IMG/VR virus record: IMGVR_UViG_3300017556_000003
Coordinates: 1-31,170 of that record
Source: a virus
Reading direction: 5' to 3' (one strand)
DNA length: 31,170 nucleotides
A program made the position numbers and the translations under genes. Below the pieces are notes generated by a model, which was not told the DNA's origin, ran no database searches, and saw only the letters and a program-made list of their open reading frames with translations. Shown one piece after another: positions 12,472 through 20,681 of this stretch; within the stretch, counting starts at the first letter, position 1; each line of letters begins with the position of its first letter.

Positions 12472-12771
12472 GTGAGAGTTCCGTTCAACATCAACGAATA
12501 TGTCTGGCTGAGGTTAACCCCCGAAGCTCTTGATTATCTTCGGCAAGAACATCACGATTTTTGGAACAGAGTTCGCCCTAATAATCCGATGCCTTACCGA
12601 GAACGAACACCCGAACAAGATGGGCTTTATTCGTTTCAATTGTGGCACTTGATGGAATTATTCGGGCCTGTCGTTGGACCTTGCAATCCGTCCATGATTG
12701 TTAATTGCGAAATGTTTTTTGAGATACCAACCCGATCAGCACCTGATGGTTCAGCCATCATTGATTTATAG
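12472..12771 (+). CDS. Hypothetical phage protein, 99 aa
   Basis: Begins 13 bp after the tRNA, GTG at 12472 with AGGAG at 6 bp. MRVPFNINEYVWLRLTPEAL followed by a helix and DGLYSFQLWHLMELFGPVVG resembles a widespread family of small phage proteins that start with VRLTxxG and contain an LWxLMxxFG box. I cannot put a function to that family. One cysteine pair (GPCNPSMIVNCEMFF) near the end. It heads a run of genes leading to the sliding clamp. Confidence 0.65.
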   Translation: MRVPFNINEYVWLRLTPEALDYLRQEHHDFWNRVRPNNPMPYRERTPEQDGLYSFQLWHLMELFGPVVGPCNPSMIVNCEMFFEIPTRSAPDGSAIIDL

Positions 12772-12778
12772 GAGCAAC

Positions 12779-13288
12779 ATGAAAGAGCAATACTTTGAAA
12801 GTGCCGCTTGCATCAGCGACGATGAGGTGTACCGCTACACACTTTCGCGTTATTGGGGTGATCGTGGTAGAACACACGACACAAAAAACGTTTGTGTGTT
12901 TATTGGGTTAAACCCTTCAACTGCCGACGCAATCAAAGACGATCCGACAATTCGACGGTGTATTGGTTTCGCTGATGGATTTAGAAAAAGTCGCTTGCTG
13001 ATGCTTAATGCTTATGCCTTTCGTTCCACGAATCCAAAAGCATTACTCCGAGCAACCGATCCGGTTGGCCCCATGAATGATTTCTTTCTTGGATCCCAAC
13101 ACTCTGACCATTTGTTAATCGCCGCTTGGGGATCACATTGCCCTATCGAACGAGAGTTGGAGTTAGCAGACATTTTCAAGGATCACCAGTTGATGTGTCT
13201 CGGCACAAACTCAGACGGCACGCCTCGGCATCCTCTCTATATACCCTCGTCTCAACATCTAATCCCCTACACGTGGAGGGTGAAATAA
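12779..13288 (+). CDS. DUF1643 family protein
   Basis: 169 aa from ATG at 12779, preceded by AGGAG; the frame is open 27 codons further upstream inside the previous gene. Diagnostic parts: YRYTLSRYWG, VFIGLNPSTADAIKDDPTIR, then RLLMLNAYAFRSTNPKALLR, DPVGPMND and LLIAAWGSH, all in the order of DUF1643. The family is common in phages and plasmids, of unproven function; the NPSTAD and AWG motifs suggest a small enzyme fold. Lies between small genes and dnaN. Confidence 0.85.
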   Translation: MKEQYFESAACISDDEVYRYTLSRYWGDRGRTHDTKNVCVFIGLNPSTADAIKDDPTIRRCIGFADGFRKSRLLMLNAYAFRSTNPKALLRATDPVGPMNDFFLGSQHSDHLLIAAWGSHCPIERELELADIFKDHQLMCLGTNSDGTPRHPLYIPSSQHLIPYTWRVK

Positions 13289-13564
13289 ATGACCTTCAAA
13301 GCATGGCGGTGTTCTGTGTGCGACGTGCACCTAACCTGCACTGAGAACGGTTGGTTGTGTTCTCAGCCCGGAGCCCACACTGGACTCATCAGCGACTACC
13401 AACTGGCTGTGAGATTGCACGATGAGAGCAAAGCCAAATACAAGGATCGATGCGATAGCTTTTCGGCTTGCAGGGGGCAAGTAGCCGAAAAACGGAGCAA
13501 ACTCCTGCCCACCGGAAACGACTTGATTTTGCAAGCTGTGAATGGCAACATGGAGGACGACTAA
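13289..13564 (+). CDS. Small zinc-ribbon-like protein, 91 aa
   Basis: The N-terminus MTFKAWRCSVCDVHLTCTEN with a later GWLCSQPGAHTG offers Cys8, Cys11, Cys24 and a histidine, a plausible zinc site. The rest is a helix (LAVRLHDESKAKYKDRCDSF). ATG is directly after the DUF1643 stop with GGAGGGTG 8 bp upstream. The end overlaps the clamp start (TAATG). Function unknown. Confidence 0.62.
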   Translation: MTFKAWRCSVCDVHLTCTENGWLCSQPGAHTGLISDYQLAVRLHDESKAKYKDRCDSFSACRGQVAEKRSKLLPTGNDLILQAVNGNMEDD

Positions 13565-14673
13565 TGCAACTGACGATTGAAGCAAGTAAGCTATCGAACA
13601 CTTTACAGAGGGTGCAGGCGTGTGTAGCCAAGCGAACCTCGATTGATATGTATAAGCGAATCCTTTGCGAAGCAAACGACGACGGGCTGATTATCACGGC
13701 GACCGACCTTGAAAGTTGGATGCAGGTGCGAACTCCTGCCTCGGTTCTTGGTGATGGGAAGACTGTCCTGCCCCACAAGGAATTGAAGGCAATCGCTGAT
13801 AAATCTGAGGGAGAGTTGAGCTTCAATATCTCGCAAGGCTCGACGATGATCGAAGTCTCCGGCGAGGGATCGCAGTACAACCTCGCTCTGATGGAACCTG
13901 ACGGCTTTGCACCGATTCAAGAGCGAGAGGTGGACGAATGGTTGCACACTACAGCTTGGGAATTGATTCGTGCCTTGCGTCTCACTCTCTTTTCAGTGAG
14001 TGAAGAGGAAGGCAAGTTTGCAATGCGTGGCATCTTGTTCGAGGCTGCCAACTCAACACTTTCACTTGCATCAACTGACTCAAAACGACTCTCTGTTGCT
14101 GAAGCCAAGCTGTCAGAGCCTCGAACAAGCGAGAAGGTTTGGAATGCCTTGATCGGAAAGAATTGTTGTAATCTCTTATTGCAAAACCTGCTACGTATAC
14201 CTTACGGAACGCCTGTCAAAATTGGGCTCAATTATAACAACTGTTATTTCAAAACCGAAGACTCCGTTTTGATGATTCGGTTGTCGGAAGGACGATTTCC
14301 GCCGTTTCGGGATGTCATCCCGAAACTCAACAAAATGCAAACAATCAAGCTCAATCGTGAAGGGTTCTTAGTATCGCTTGAGCGATTGAAAATGATGCTC
14401 GATGATGAGTGCCGACGGGTCAAATTGAATATCAACGGTACAAGTATCACGATGAACATCACACACACAAAAGTCGGAGAAGGTCAGGTCATTCACCTTC
14501 TGGATCAACCTGCCAGTGTACCCGTTGTGTTAAATTTTGACCCTGAATTTTTGTTGGAGTTGTTGGCAAACAACGAACTGAATGACGAGGTTGCGTTTCA
14601 CTATTTGAACTCCAACAAATCAGTGTTATTCACAAGCGACCGTTACACTCACCTGATTGTCCCCCTGACTTGA
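13564..14673 (+). CDS. dnaN: DNA polymerase III beta subunit, sliding clamp
   Basis: 369 aa, the normal clamp length, beginning MQLTIEASKLSNTLQRVQAC. Three clamp repeats can be followed: the first with TDLESWMQVRTPASVLGDGKTVLPHKELKAIADK, the second with LRLTLFSVSEEEGKFAMRGI and LASTDSKRLSVAEAK, and the third ending SDRYTHLIVPLT where clamps normally end PxR/PL. FPPFRDVIPK matches the FPDYxxxIP motif. ATG at 13564 follows GGAGGACGAC; 32 open codons upstream are in the preceding gene. A phage copy would load host or phage polymerase on phage DNA. No clamp loader or polymerase gene is seen, so host parts must be used. Confidence 0.93.
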   Translation: MQLTIEASKLSNTLQRVQACVAKRTSIDMYKRILCEANDDGLIITATDLESWMQVRTPASVLGDGKTVLPHKELKAIADKSEGELSFNISQGSTMIEVSGEGSQYNLALMEPDGFAPIQEREVDEWLHTTAWELIRALRLTLFSVSEEEGKFAMRGILFEAANSTLSLASTDSKRLSVAEAKLSEPRTSEKVWNALIGKNCCNLLLQNLLRIPYGTPVKIGLNYNNCYFKTEDSVLMIRLSEGRFPPFRDVIPKLNKMQTIKLNREGFLVSLERLKMMLDDECRRVKLNINGTSITMNITHTKVGEGQVIHLLDQPASVPVVLNFDPEFLLELLANNELNDEVAFHYLNSNKSVLFTSDRYTHLIVPLT

Positions 14674-14677
14674 GAGC

Positions 14678-16918
14678 ATGATGCAAGAATCCCCCCAACT
14701 CGGCCTCGCTCTCTCCTTATTGGATGTCGGCATCGCCTGCATTCCCATCCGCACGGAAACCGGCAAGGAGAAAACTCCTGCCCTCGCGAAGTGGAAGCAA
14801 TTCGAGCAACGCCTGCCCACCGAAGCTGAGTTACGACAGGCGTTCTCGGGCCGATCATTCGGCATTGCTGCAATCTGTGGCGCCGTCTCCAACGGCCTTG
14901 AGTGTCTCGACTTCGAGGTGGCTCACGAGTTTGAGTTGTTCCAACACGAACTCGACCAACTGCAACCCGATCTTCTCCCCCGGTTGGTGCAGGTTAAGAC
15001 CCCTTCAGGCGGGTTCCACCTGTGGTATCGTTGCCCAGAAGAGTGTGGCCCGAGCACTCGCTTGGCACTGAGAGATTCAACACCGGAAGAACTCGCAGTT
15101 GATCCCAAAGACAAAATCCAACTCTTGATCGAGACCCGAGGCGAGGGTGGATATGCCCTTCTTCCGGGAGGCGATCCACTCGCCCACCCAACCGGCGAAC
15201 CCTATGAGTACGTCTATGGGCACATCACCGCAGCCCCAACGATAACAGCCGACGAGCGGACGTTGATGCACGATCTCGCTCGATCATTTAGTCGGCTCGT
15301 GAAGCCAGCCAAAGGCCCAACACCAACCCGACCCAAAGCAGCACCCGGAACAATTTCGGCAATTGACGATTACGATCAACGTGGTTCTTGGGAGGAGATA
15401 TTATTCCCGCACGGCTGGACTGTGCATTCTGGCACTTGGGAAGACGGTCGCCTCACACGCCCCGGAAAAGATAACGGGGCGAGTGCGACGGTCGGCTACT
15501 GTCGAGGCTCGCAAGGCGAAGCTCTCCTGCATGTGTTTAGTCAGAAGACCGAACTCCAAGCCGGATGCTATGGCAAGTTCCGAGCTCTTGGGATTCTCAA
15601 TTTTGGGGGCAACTTTTCAGAGACGGTGAAGACCCTCGGCCAGCAAGGTTACGGCACGCCATTCACACATCGAGGTTCTGCTTCGGTTGGGCCTGTTGCC
15701 CAACCCCAAGCTACAACACAAGCACAAGCCAAAGAGCAGAAGCCCGACGAGCCAACGAAACTTCCGTGGGAAATCCCACCACAAAAAGGGGAACGACCTC
15801 GAAAGATCATCAACGCCGTCGAACTGATGCGCAAGGAATTCGTGCCAGTCCCCTACACGGTGGATGGCATCTTGTCGCAAGGACTCAACCTAATCGGAGG
15901 CAAACCGAAGGCTGGCAAATCGTGGTTTGCTTTGCAACTCGCATGGGCGGTTGCAGGTGGGTATGAGATGAGTGGACGGAAAGTCCGCAGCGGGTCGGTT
16001 CTTTACCTTGCGCTCGAGGATACCGAGTCCCGCCTCCAATCCCGAATGAAACTTCTTCGAGCTGCCACGGGTTGGGACTTCCCCAGCAAACTCGACCTCG
16101 CAACCGTTTGGCCCCGTTGTGACGATTCGGGCCTGTATTACTTGTGCGAATGGCTCGAAGCTCGAAAGAGCGATGCCGTTCTTGTTATCGTGGATACCCT
16201 TCAAAAATTCCGCAAGCCCATCAAGGGCCAAACCAACAATTATGCCGACGACTACGAGGCCCTCGAAGGTCTCAAGGGGCTTTGTGATCTCTACGGTGCG
16301 ACTGCCCTCGTCATGCACCACACCCGAAAATTGAAAGCCGAGGATCCTTTCGAGGAGCTCTCCGGAACGCAAGGTCTTGCTGGAGCTGCCGACGGTTTGG
16401 GTGTTCTTGACAGAGACCGGAGCAACGCAACTGGACGCTTGTACATTACTGGTCGGGATCAGGGGGACAGCACTACCCCATTGAGCTTTTCTGGTGACTC
16501 GGGCCTATGGACGCTCGGCGAGACGACCGAGGGGATCGACACTGAAGGGCGCGTGGTTCAACAGGATAAGGGGCCGAGTAAGGTTGAACAGTGCATTTTC
16601 TGGATGCGTGAGTTTCTTCGCGAATACGCATTCCCTTCAGCCGAGTTCAAGACAGCAGCTCATGGCGCTGGCTTCGGATGGGGCACAATCAAAGAAGCTC
16701 AGTCAGCAACCGGAGAAGAGGGCACAAAGGAATTCAAGGCTTATAACTTTGGATCGCGGGCTGAAAACGATTGGTGGATTGGGAGGTACTACGCACCCGG
16801 AACCCGCCCTCACAACTGGGTTCGACGCCCTCCGCCAACAATCAGCAACGCTACAGCGACAAGACGCAATAGCGACGAGCAACAAAAGCCGGATGACTGG
16901 GTTCCTGATGAAATTTGA
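14678..16918 (+). CDS. PrimPol-helicase fusion (primase/polymerase plus AAA_25-type ATPase)
   Basis: 746 aa. Residues 1-200 form a bifunctional primase/polymerase domain: GIACIPI at the start, acidic CLDFE (Asp78, Glu80) for metal, GGFHLWYR (111-118) and ETRGEGGYALLPGG (152-165). A middle part with HGWTVHSGTWEDGRLTRPGK and GASAT (about 245-271) is typical of phage primase linkers. The C-terminal ATPase has Walker A GGKPKAGKS (407-415), Walker B VLVIVD (501-506) and MHHTRK (546-551), as in RepA/AAA_25 helicases. It should start and unwind replication. Starts 4 bp after dnaN; the iteron array follows directly. ATG at 14678 or 14681. Confidence 0.92.
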   Translation: MMQESPQLGLALSLLDVGIACIPIRTETGKEKTPALAKWKQFEQRLPTEAELRQAFSGRSFGIAAICGAVSNGLECLDFEVAHEFELFQHELDQLQPDLLPRLVQVKTPSGGFHLWYRCPEECGPSTRLALRDSTPEELAVDPKDKIQLLIETRGEGGYALLPGGDPLAHPTGEPYEYVYGHITAAPTITADERTLMHDLARSFSRLVKPAKGPTPTRPKAAPGTISAIDDYDQRGSWEEILFPHGWTVHSGTWEDGRLTRPGKDNGASATVGYCRGSQGEALLHVFSQKTELQAGCYGKFRALGILNFGGNFSETVKTLGQQGYGTPFTHRGSASVGPVAQPQATTQAQAKEQKPDEPTKLPWEIPPQKGERPRKIINAVELMRKEFVPVPYTVDGILSQGLNLIGGKPKAGKSWFALQLAWAVAGGYEMSGRKVRSGSVLYLALEDTESRLQSRMKLLRAATGWDFPSKLDLATVWPRCDDSGLYYLCEWLEARKSDAVLVIVDTLQKFRKPIKGQTNNYADDYEALEGLKGLCDLYGATALVMHHTRKLKAEDPFEELSGTQGLAGAADGLGVLDRDRSNATGRLYITGRDQGDSTTPLSFSGDSGLWTLGETTEGIDTEGRVVQQDKGPSKVEQCIFWMREFLREYAFPSAEFKTAAHGAGFGWGTIKEAQSATGEEGTKEFKAYNFGSRAENDWWIGRYYAPGTRPHNWVRRPPPTISNATATRRNSDEQQKPDDWVPDEI

Positions 16919-16934
16919 GTTTCACGAAAAGACC

Positions 16935-17153
16935 ATACCTGTCATACCTGTCAGGGCAAACGCGAGAAATATAGGGGTTTGGTGACTGGTACGGCGAACA
17001 ACAGAGACCATACCAGTCATACCAGTCGAGGGTTTTTGCGAAATCACCATACCTGTCAAGACTGGTATGACAGGTATGGTAAAAATCAACGAGGCATACC
17101 AGTCACCAAACCCTTGTTTTTACGGGGTTTGGTTAGACAGGTATGACAGGTAT
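16935..17153. repeat. Iteron array, candidate replication origin
   Basis: Eleven copies of the 9-mer ATACCWGTC. Forward: 16935, 16944, 17010, 17019, 17049, 17096. Reverse: 16984 (one mismatch), 17060, 17069, 17136, 17145. Four adjacent pairs repeat at exactly 9 bp, and pairs alternate between T and A at the sixth base. A 17-bp inverted repeat, GGGTTTGGTGACTGGTA at 16975-16991 and its complement at 17097-17113, frames the centre, with a partial third copy at 17125. The array lies between the PrimPol-helicase and RusA genes, 16 bp after the stop. Initiator-binding iterons are the best reading; a compound operator is the alternative. Confidence 0.75.
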
Positions 17154-17177
17154 GGTAATTCTTGAGGAGTACGATTT

Positions 17178-17738
17178 GTGGGGATGAACGCAACCGAAGA
17201 AGAGATCGTGCGATGGGTCGAAACCGGTCGGGTGGAGTATGCTGCCGTCCGCGATTTGCTTTCGCTCCCGTCGCAATCGCGTTTGCAATCGCTCGGGTTC
17301 GCTGGACCCGTTTTTGGTTCACCCGTTGCCCCTGCCGAAGTCTCTAAGTTACTCAAAACGCCGAAGCCGGTTCGGTTCGGAAAGTGCAAGCCTGGATTTG
17401 CCATTACCTTCGAGGCTCCTATTAAGCTCGTGTCCGAGGCCAACACGCACGACGGGTTGAAGGCTGAGCTACGAAGGAAGGCAGCCGTCAAACGGGCGAT
17501 GCACCAAGTCCTCACGTCGCTTCCTCGGGTGGTTATTCTGCCTTGCACGGTAACGATGATACGATTTGGCCCAAAGGAGCTTGATTCCGACAACCTCGAT
17601 AACGCATTCAAGGCGGTGAGGGATATGATCGCCGAGTGGGTAGGAGTTGACGACGCCGACAAACGATACACATGGCGGTTCGCACAGAAATCGGGCAAGG
17701 CTCACAAGGTGCGAGTAACAATTTGGAGCGGAGCATGA
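17178..17738 (+). CDS. rusA: RusA-type Holliday junction resolvase
   Basis: 186 aa with the RusA core at the C-terminus: LDSDNLDNAFKAVRDMIAEW (Asp136, Asp138) and VGVDDADKRY (Asp158/Asp159), the three acidic residues that bind metal in RusA, ending in a VRVTI strand. About 70 residues precede the core and include a helical segment EEEIVRWVETGRVEYAAVRD not found in E. coli RusA. GTG at 17178 is 8 bp after GAGGAG; ATG at 17184 is too distant. It would resolve branched replication or recombination intermediates before packaging. Directly downstream of the iterons. Confidence 0.88.
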   Translation: MGMNATEEEIVRWVETGRVEYAAVRDLLSLPSQSRLQSLGFAGPVFGSPVAPAEVSKLLKTPKPVRFGKCKPGFAITFEAPIKLVSEANTHDGLKAELRRKAAVKRAMHQVLTSLPRVVILPCTVTMIRFGPKELDSDNLDNAFKAVRDMIAEWVGVDDADKRYTWRFAQKSGKAHKVRVTIWSGA

Positions 17739-17992
17739 CCCCCGAAGAACTCATCGCCGAGAACCACTATCTGCGAGAGCAGCTCCGCGAGTTGCAACAA
17801 CAGAACCGAGCCTTGAGCCGAGAATTGGATCGAATGTATGACCACGAGGACGAGTGGGACGAGGACACAAGGTATCAAGGTTATTACCCTGACGACGATT
17901 TAGACATTTCGCAGGAAATAGAAAACGACTGGCATCAACTCTGGCTCGATAATCAGAAGCCACCATCCAACGCTGACGACATTCCTTTCTAA
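17735..17992 (+). CDS. Coiled-coil acidic protein, 85 aa
   Basis: ATG at 17735 overlaps the rusA stop (ATGA) with GGAG upstream. Residues 1-40 form a coiled coil (LIAENHYLREQLRELQQQNR), followed by a very acidic region (YDHEDEWDEDTRYQGYYPDD) and the end KPPSNADDIPF. The DDIPF terminus matches the acidic tip of bacterial single-strand DNA-binding proteins (SSB ends DDIPF), which recruits replication proteins. The body is not an OB fold, so this is an SSB-tip mimic or an accessory protein rather than SSB. End of the replication operon. Confidence 0.7.
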   Translation: MTPEELIAENHYLREQLRELQQQNRALSRELDRMYDHEDEWDEDTRYQGYYPDDDLDISQEIENDWHQLWLDNQKPPSNADDIPF

Positions 17993-18024
17993 GTTGCACT
18001 CTAAAAAGCCTTTTGCTTTGCTTG

Positions 18025-18047
18025 TTTTGGCCCCACAAGGGCCAAAA
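18025..18047 (+). terminator. Hairpin after the replication operon
   Basis: A perfect 9-bp stem TTTTGGCCC-CACAA-GGGCCAAAA, 32 bp after the stop of the last replication gene. No U tract follows on the plus strand, so it is not a standard intrinsic terminator, but its position at an operon end and the arms rich in A/T outside G/C support an end-of-transcript structure. Confidence 0.5.
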
Positions 18048-18440
18048 TCACTTCACACGCACTTCAACTCAAAGCACCCAAAATGAGACGAATTGGGACG
18101 AATTGGGACACTTTTGGAACAAAAAGTTACAGAATGTGACACTTTCGCGGCCACAATCGGGATTTGGAATCGACATAGTTGGGGTTGTTCTCGCCGGTCT
18201 TCTGGGATACCCCCCTATATAAATAACCATACTATACCTAACACTCTTATAAGAGATAGGTATGGTATGATTTATATACAGCCGGGGCCTCCTCTGAATC
18301 TCGGTTCCTTTTGCGTGACTTGGTCGGTTGACGTTCCCCTCTTGCGAATAACAACCAGTTGACTCGCTTCGCCTGTTACCCCAACCAATCTCGATTCATC
18401 TCACCTGCGAAAGGATCCCACTTTCGAGTAGACTTGGGGC
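18048..18440. other. Non-coding late control region
   Basis: About 390 bp without a supported gene before the late sigma factor. It holds a tandem 10-mer GACGAATTGG (18087-18106, followed by GGGACACTTTTGG), the large inverted repeat at 18216-18278, TTGACG and TTGACT words near 18329 and 18357, and a TAGACT box (18429-18434) whose end is 6 bp from the ATG at 18441. The short frames open here lack ribosome sites and coding character. The region probably controls late transcription. Confidence 0.55.
18216..18278. repeat. Large imperfect inverted repeat with central palindrome
   Basis: The arms 18216-18240 and 18257-18278 are imperfect inverted copies (both carry TATATAAAT-type ends and CCATAC/ATACC words), around the perfect palindrome TCTTATAAGA at 18245-18254. 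The ATACC/GGTAT words are the core of the iterons at 16935-17153, so the same DNA-binding protein might recognise both. Alternatively it is a promoter-operator or a second unwinding site; the centre is AT-rich. Confidence 0.55.
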
Positions 18441-19019
18441 ATGAAAACAAAGCCCCCACCAACCGTAGAAAAGCTCGTTGCCGATAATCTCGACCTTGCT
18501 CGCTGGGTCGTTCATCGGTGTTTCCCTAACGTCCGGCCTCGCACCGCCGAATGGGAGGAGTATCACGCATGTGCCCTCGAAGGGCTTTTTCAAGCTGCAA
18601 TGAAATTTGACTCGTCCAAAGGGGCCTCATTTGCAACCTTTGCTGTTTGCTGTGCTAGTCGGTTCATCCTCACTTGGCTCCGCAAGGAGTGCAGGAGGGG
18701 CATTTCACAAGTCACCGTAAAAACGGCTCGTGAAACAAAGCTCACCGTAACCCCTCTTGACGATTCCTCTTTTGCCGCTCGTGACCAACTGGCCCCGCTT
18801 GATGCTGTCGAGGAGATTGCATTGATCCAACGCAAGGTTGCGGTGATGGGCTCGCCTTATGCCGAGGTCATGCAACACGAGTTCTGGGGGCCGAAATTGT
18901 ATCACCCGGAACTCATGCGATTGGCGAACGAATACGGCTTTGCTTCGGTTCGAGAGTTGATTGACGAGACCGTCCAAGAGGTACGAGGAGTATTATGTGA
19001 TAGGGAGATTTTTCTATGA
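18441..19019 (+). CDS. Sigma factor region-2-like protein
   Basis: 192 aa. Residues 15-85 carry sigma region 2: NLDLARWVVHRCFPNV, EEYHACALEGLFQAAMKFDS and GASFATFAVCCASRFILTWL, the F-D-x-x-K-G-x-x-F-x-T-(F/Y)-A pattern of the polymerase-binding and -10 helices. A typical region 4 HTH is not evident at the C-terminus, so promoter recognition may rest on region 2 or a partner. A weak TAGACT box ends 6 bp before the ATG and no ribosome site is seen, suggesting a leaderless message. It stands directly before the terminase genes (ATGA overlap), the classical position of a late-gene activator. Confidence 0.7.
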   Translation: MKTKPPPTVEKLVADNLDLARWVVHRCFPNVRPRTAEWEEYHACALEGLFQAAMKFDSSKGASFATFAVCCASRFILTWLRKECRRGISQVTVKTARETKLTVTPLDDSSFAARDQLAPLDAVEEIALIQRKVAVMGSPYAEVMQHEFWGPKLYHPELMRLANEYGFASVRELIDETVQEVRGVLCDREIFL

Positions 19020-19462
19020 GCGACGAAACAACCCAACCGAACCCGAAGCCCAAGCGAAAGAAGACGGGCGGTCGAAAGCCGATTTTAGAAGAACGCGAAC
19101 TGGCTGCCTGTCTTGGCAGGTATCGCGGGAACGTGTCCGCTTGTGCAAAACATTTCGGTGTGACTCGAACGGCAGTGAACCGATTCATTAACGATCACCC
19201 AGAGATCCAAGACCTGCACCGCGATGTCAAAGAAGGCTTGCTCGACGATGCCGAGTCTGCTTTGGCAAAGGCCGTTGAAAAAGGCGAAGGGTGGGCTATT
19301 TGCTTCACCCTCAAGACTCAAGGCAAGAGCCGAGGGTATGTTGAACGTCAGGAGGTTGAGAACATCGAACGTCAGGAATTGGTGATTACTGAGGAGATTG
19401 TCGATGGGGGTCAAACGGAGACGAACCGAAAAGACGATCCGACTGACACGCCCTCAAGCTGA
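19016..19462 (+). CDS. terS: Terminase small subunit
   Basis: 148 aa. Basic start (KPKRKKTGGRKPILEEREL), an HTH at about 34-60 (GNVSACAKHFGVTRTAVNRF), then a helical oligomerisation part and the conserved FTLKTQGKSRGYVERQEV end seen in many small-terminase-like proteins. It binds the packaging site and hands DNA to the large subunit. ATG overlaps the previous stop; 59 bp overlap with the large-subunit gene, with the GAGGAG ribosome site of the latter inside this gene. Confidence 0.82.
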   Translation: MSDETTQPNPKPKRKKTGGRKPILEERELAACLGRYRGNVSACAKHFGVTRTAVNRFINDHPEIQDLHRDVKEGLLDDAESALAKAVEKGEGWAICFTLKTQGKSRGYVERQEVENIERQELVITEEIVDGGQTETNRKDDPTDTPSS

Positions 19463-20681
19463 GTTTCGCAACGCTCCGCATATTATTCGTGGCTTTGTGG
19501 GTGGTATTGGTTCAGGTAAATCGTGGGTGGGTGCATACGATCTTATTCGTCGATCTCGGAGAGGTCGGTTTTATATGGTTCTTGCTCCAATCTACACCCA
19601 GTTGGGCGACTCATCACTCCGCACGTTCAAAGAAATTGCCAAGATGATGGATTTGTGGGATGAGGGCAATGCAAAAATTAGCCCTCGCCCTTATTGCCGT
19701 TTGCACAACGGAGCAGAGTTTATCTTTCGTGGGGCAGACGAACCCGAATCACTCAAAGGCCCGAACCTCTCTGGGGTGTGGCATGACGAAGCAAGCCTTT
19801 GTGTTGAAGAATCATTTACGGTTGCCATTGGCCGTCTTCGTGAAGGCGGAAACATGGGTTTTTACACTGCAACATTCACCCCAAAAGGAAAACAGCATTG
19901 GACGCATGAAGTCTTTGTCAAGAATGCAGATTCTGACACGACTCTGATTTCAGCCACTACACACAGCAACACGTTCAACGATCCAAAGTACGTACAACTG
20001 CTAACCAAGAAATACTCATCTCGGTTAGCCGATCAGGAACTCAAAGGATTGTTTTTGGATGCACCCGGAAACATATTCAAACGGGTATGGTTCCTCATTG
20101 TCGATGCTGCACCTGTTTCGGGAACGCGTGTTCGTTATTGGGATAAAGCAGCGACCGACGACGGCGGGTGTTACACCGTTGGCGTCTTGATGTGCCGAGG
20201 GTTCGACGGGCTTTATTACGTTGAGGATGTCGTCAGGGAACAACTCAGTTCTTTTAGCCGAGACCTGCTTATCAAGCAAACAGCACAACTGGACAAAACA
20301 CGCTACGGTCACGTTGTTCAGTGGTTCGAGCAAGAGCCGGGTAGTGCCGGAGTGGATTCCGTCGCATCGACTACTCGTCTGCTATCAGGGTTTACTGTGA
20401 AGTTCGACAAGGTCACAGGAAGCAAACTCGAACGGGCGCAGCCCTTCGAGGCACAATGCGAAGCACGCAACGTCATTCTCTTAAATCGTGCATGGACAGG
20501 CCCGTACCTCGACGAGCTTTGCGAGTTCCCCAACGGAAAATACATGGATCAAGTAGACGCATCGGCGGGTGCGTTCACGAAACTTGCAATGGCAGGCGAA
20601 CCCGATCCAACTAATTCCCCTATCACTCTGCCCGATCAACAAATTGAAATACCGTCATTAGACGAAAGGATATTCGGATGA
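19404..20681 (+). CDS. terL: Terminase large subunit
   Basis: 425 aa from ATG at 19404, 7 bp after GAGGAG; a TTG at 19398 is less likely. Packaging ATPase: Walker A GGIGSGKS (33-40), Walker B GVWHDEA (124-130, Asp128 and Glu129), the coupling segment GFYTATFTPKGKQHW (151-165). The RNase-H-like nuclease carries RYWDKAA (Asp246), YVEDVVRE (Glu273/Asp274) and a C-terminal MDQVDASAGAF with the last acidic residue. All motor and nuclease motifs are intact. Overlaps the portal start by ATGA. Confidence 0.93.
   Translation: MGVKRRRTEKTIRLTRPQAEFRNAPHIIRGFVGGIGSGKSWVGAYDLIRRSRRGRFYMVLAPIYTQLGDSSLRTFKEIAKMMDLWDEGNAKISPRPYCRLHNGAEFIFRGADEPESLKGPNLSGVWHDEASLCVEESFTVAIGRLREGGNMGFYTATFTPKGKQHWTHEVFVKNADSDTTLISATTHSNTFNDPKYVQLLTKKYSSRLADQELKGLFLDAPGNIFKRVWFLIVDAAPVSGTRVRYWDKAATDDGGCYTVGVLMCRGFDGLYYVEDVVREQLSSFSRDLLIKQTAQLDKTRYGHVVQWFEQEPGSAGVDSVASTTRLLSGFTVKFDKVTGSKLERAQPFEAQCEARNVILLNRAWTGPYLDELCEFPNGKYMDQVDASAGAFTKLAMAGEPDPTNSPITLPDQQIEIPSLDERIFG

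Noticed and set aside
15890-16372. 160-codon minus-strand frame inside the PrimPol gene
   Set aside because: Mirror frame of the ATPase domain; no start signal.
18013-18362. Two short plus-strand frames in the late control region
   Set aside because: No ribosome sites, overlapping the terminator hairpin and inverted repeat; treated as non-coding.
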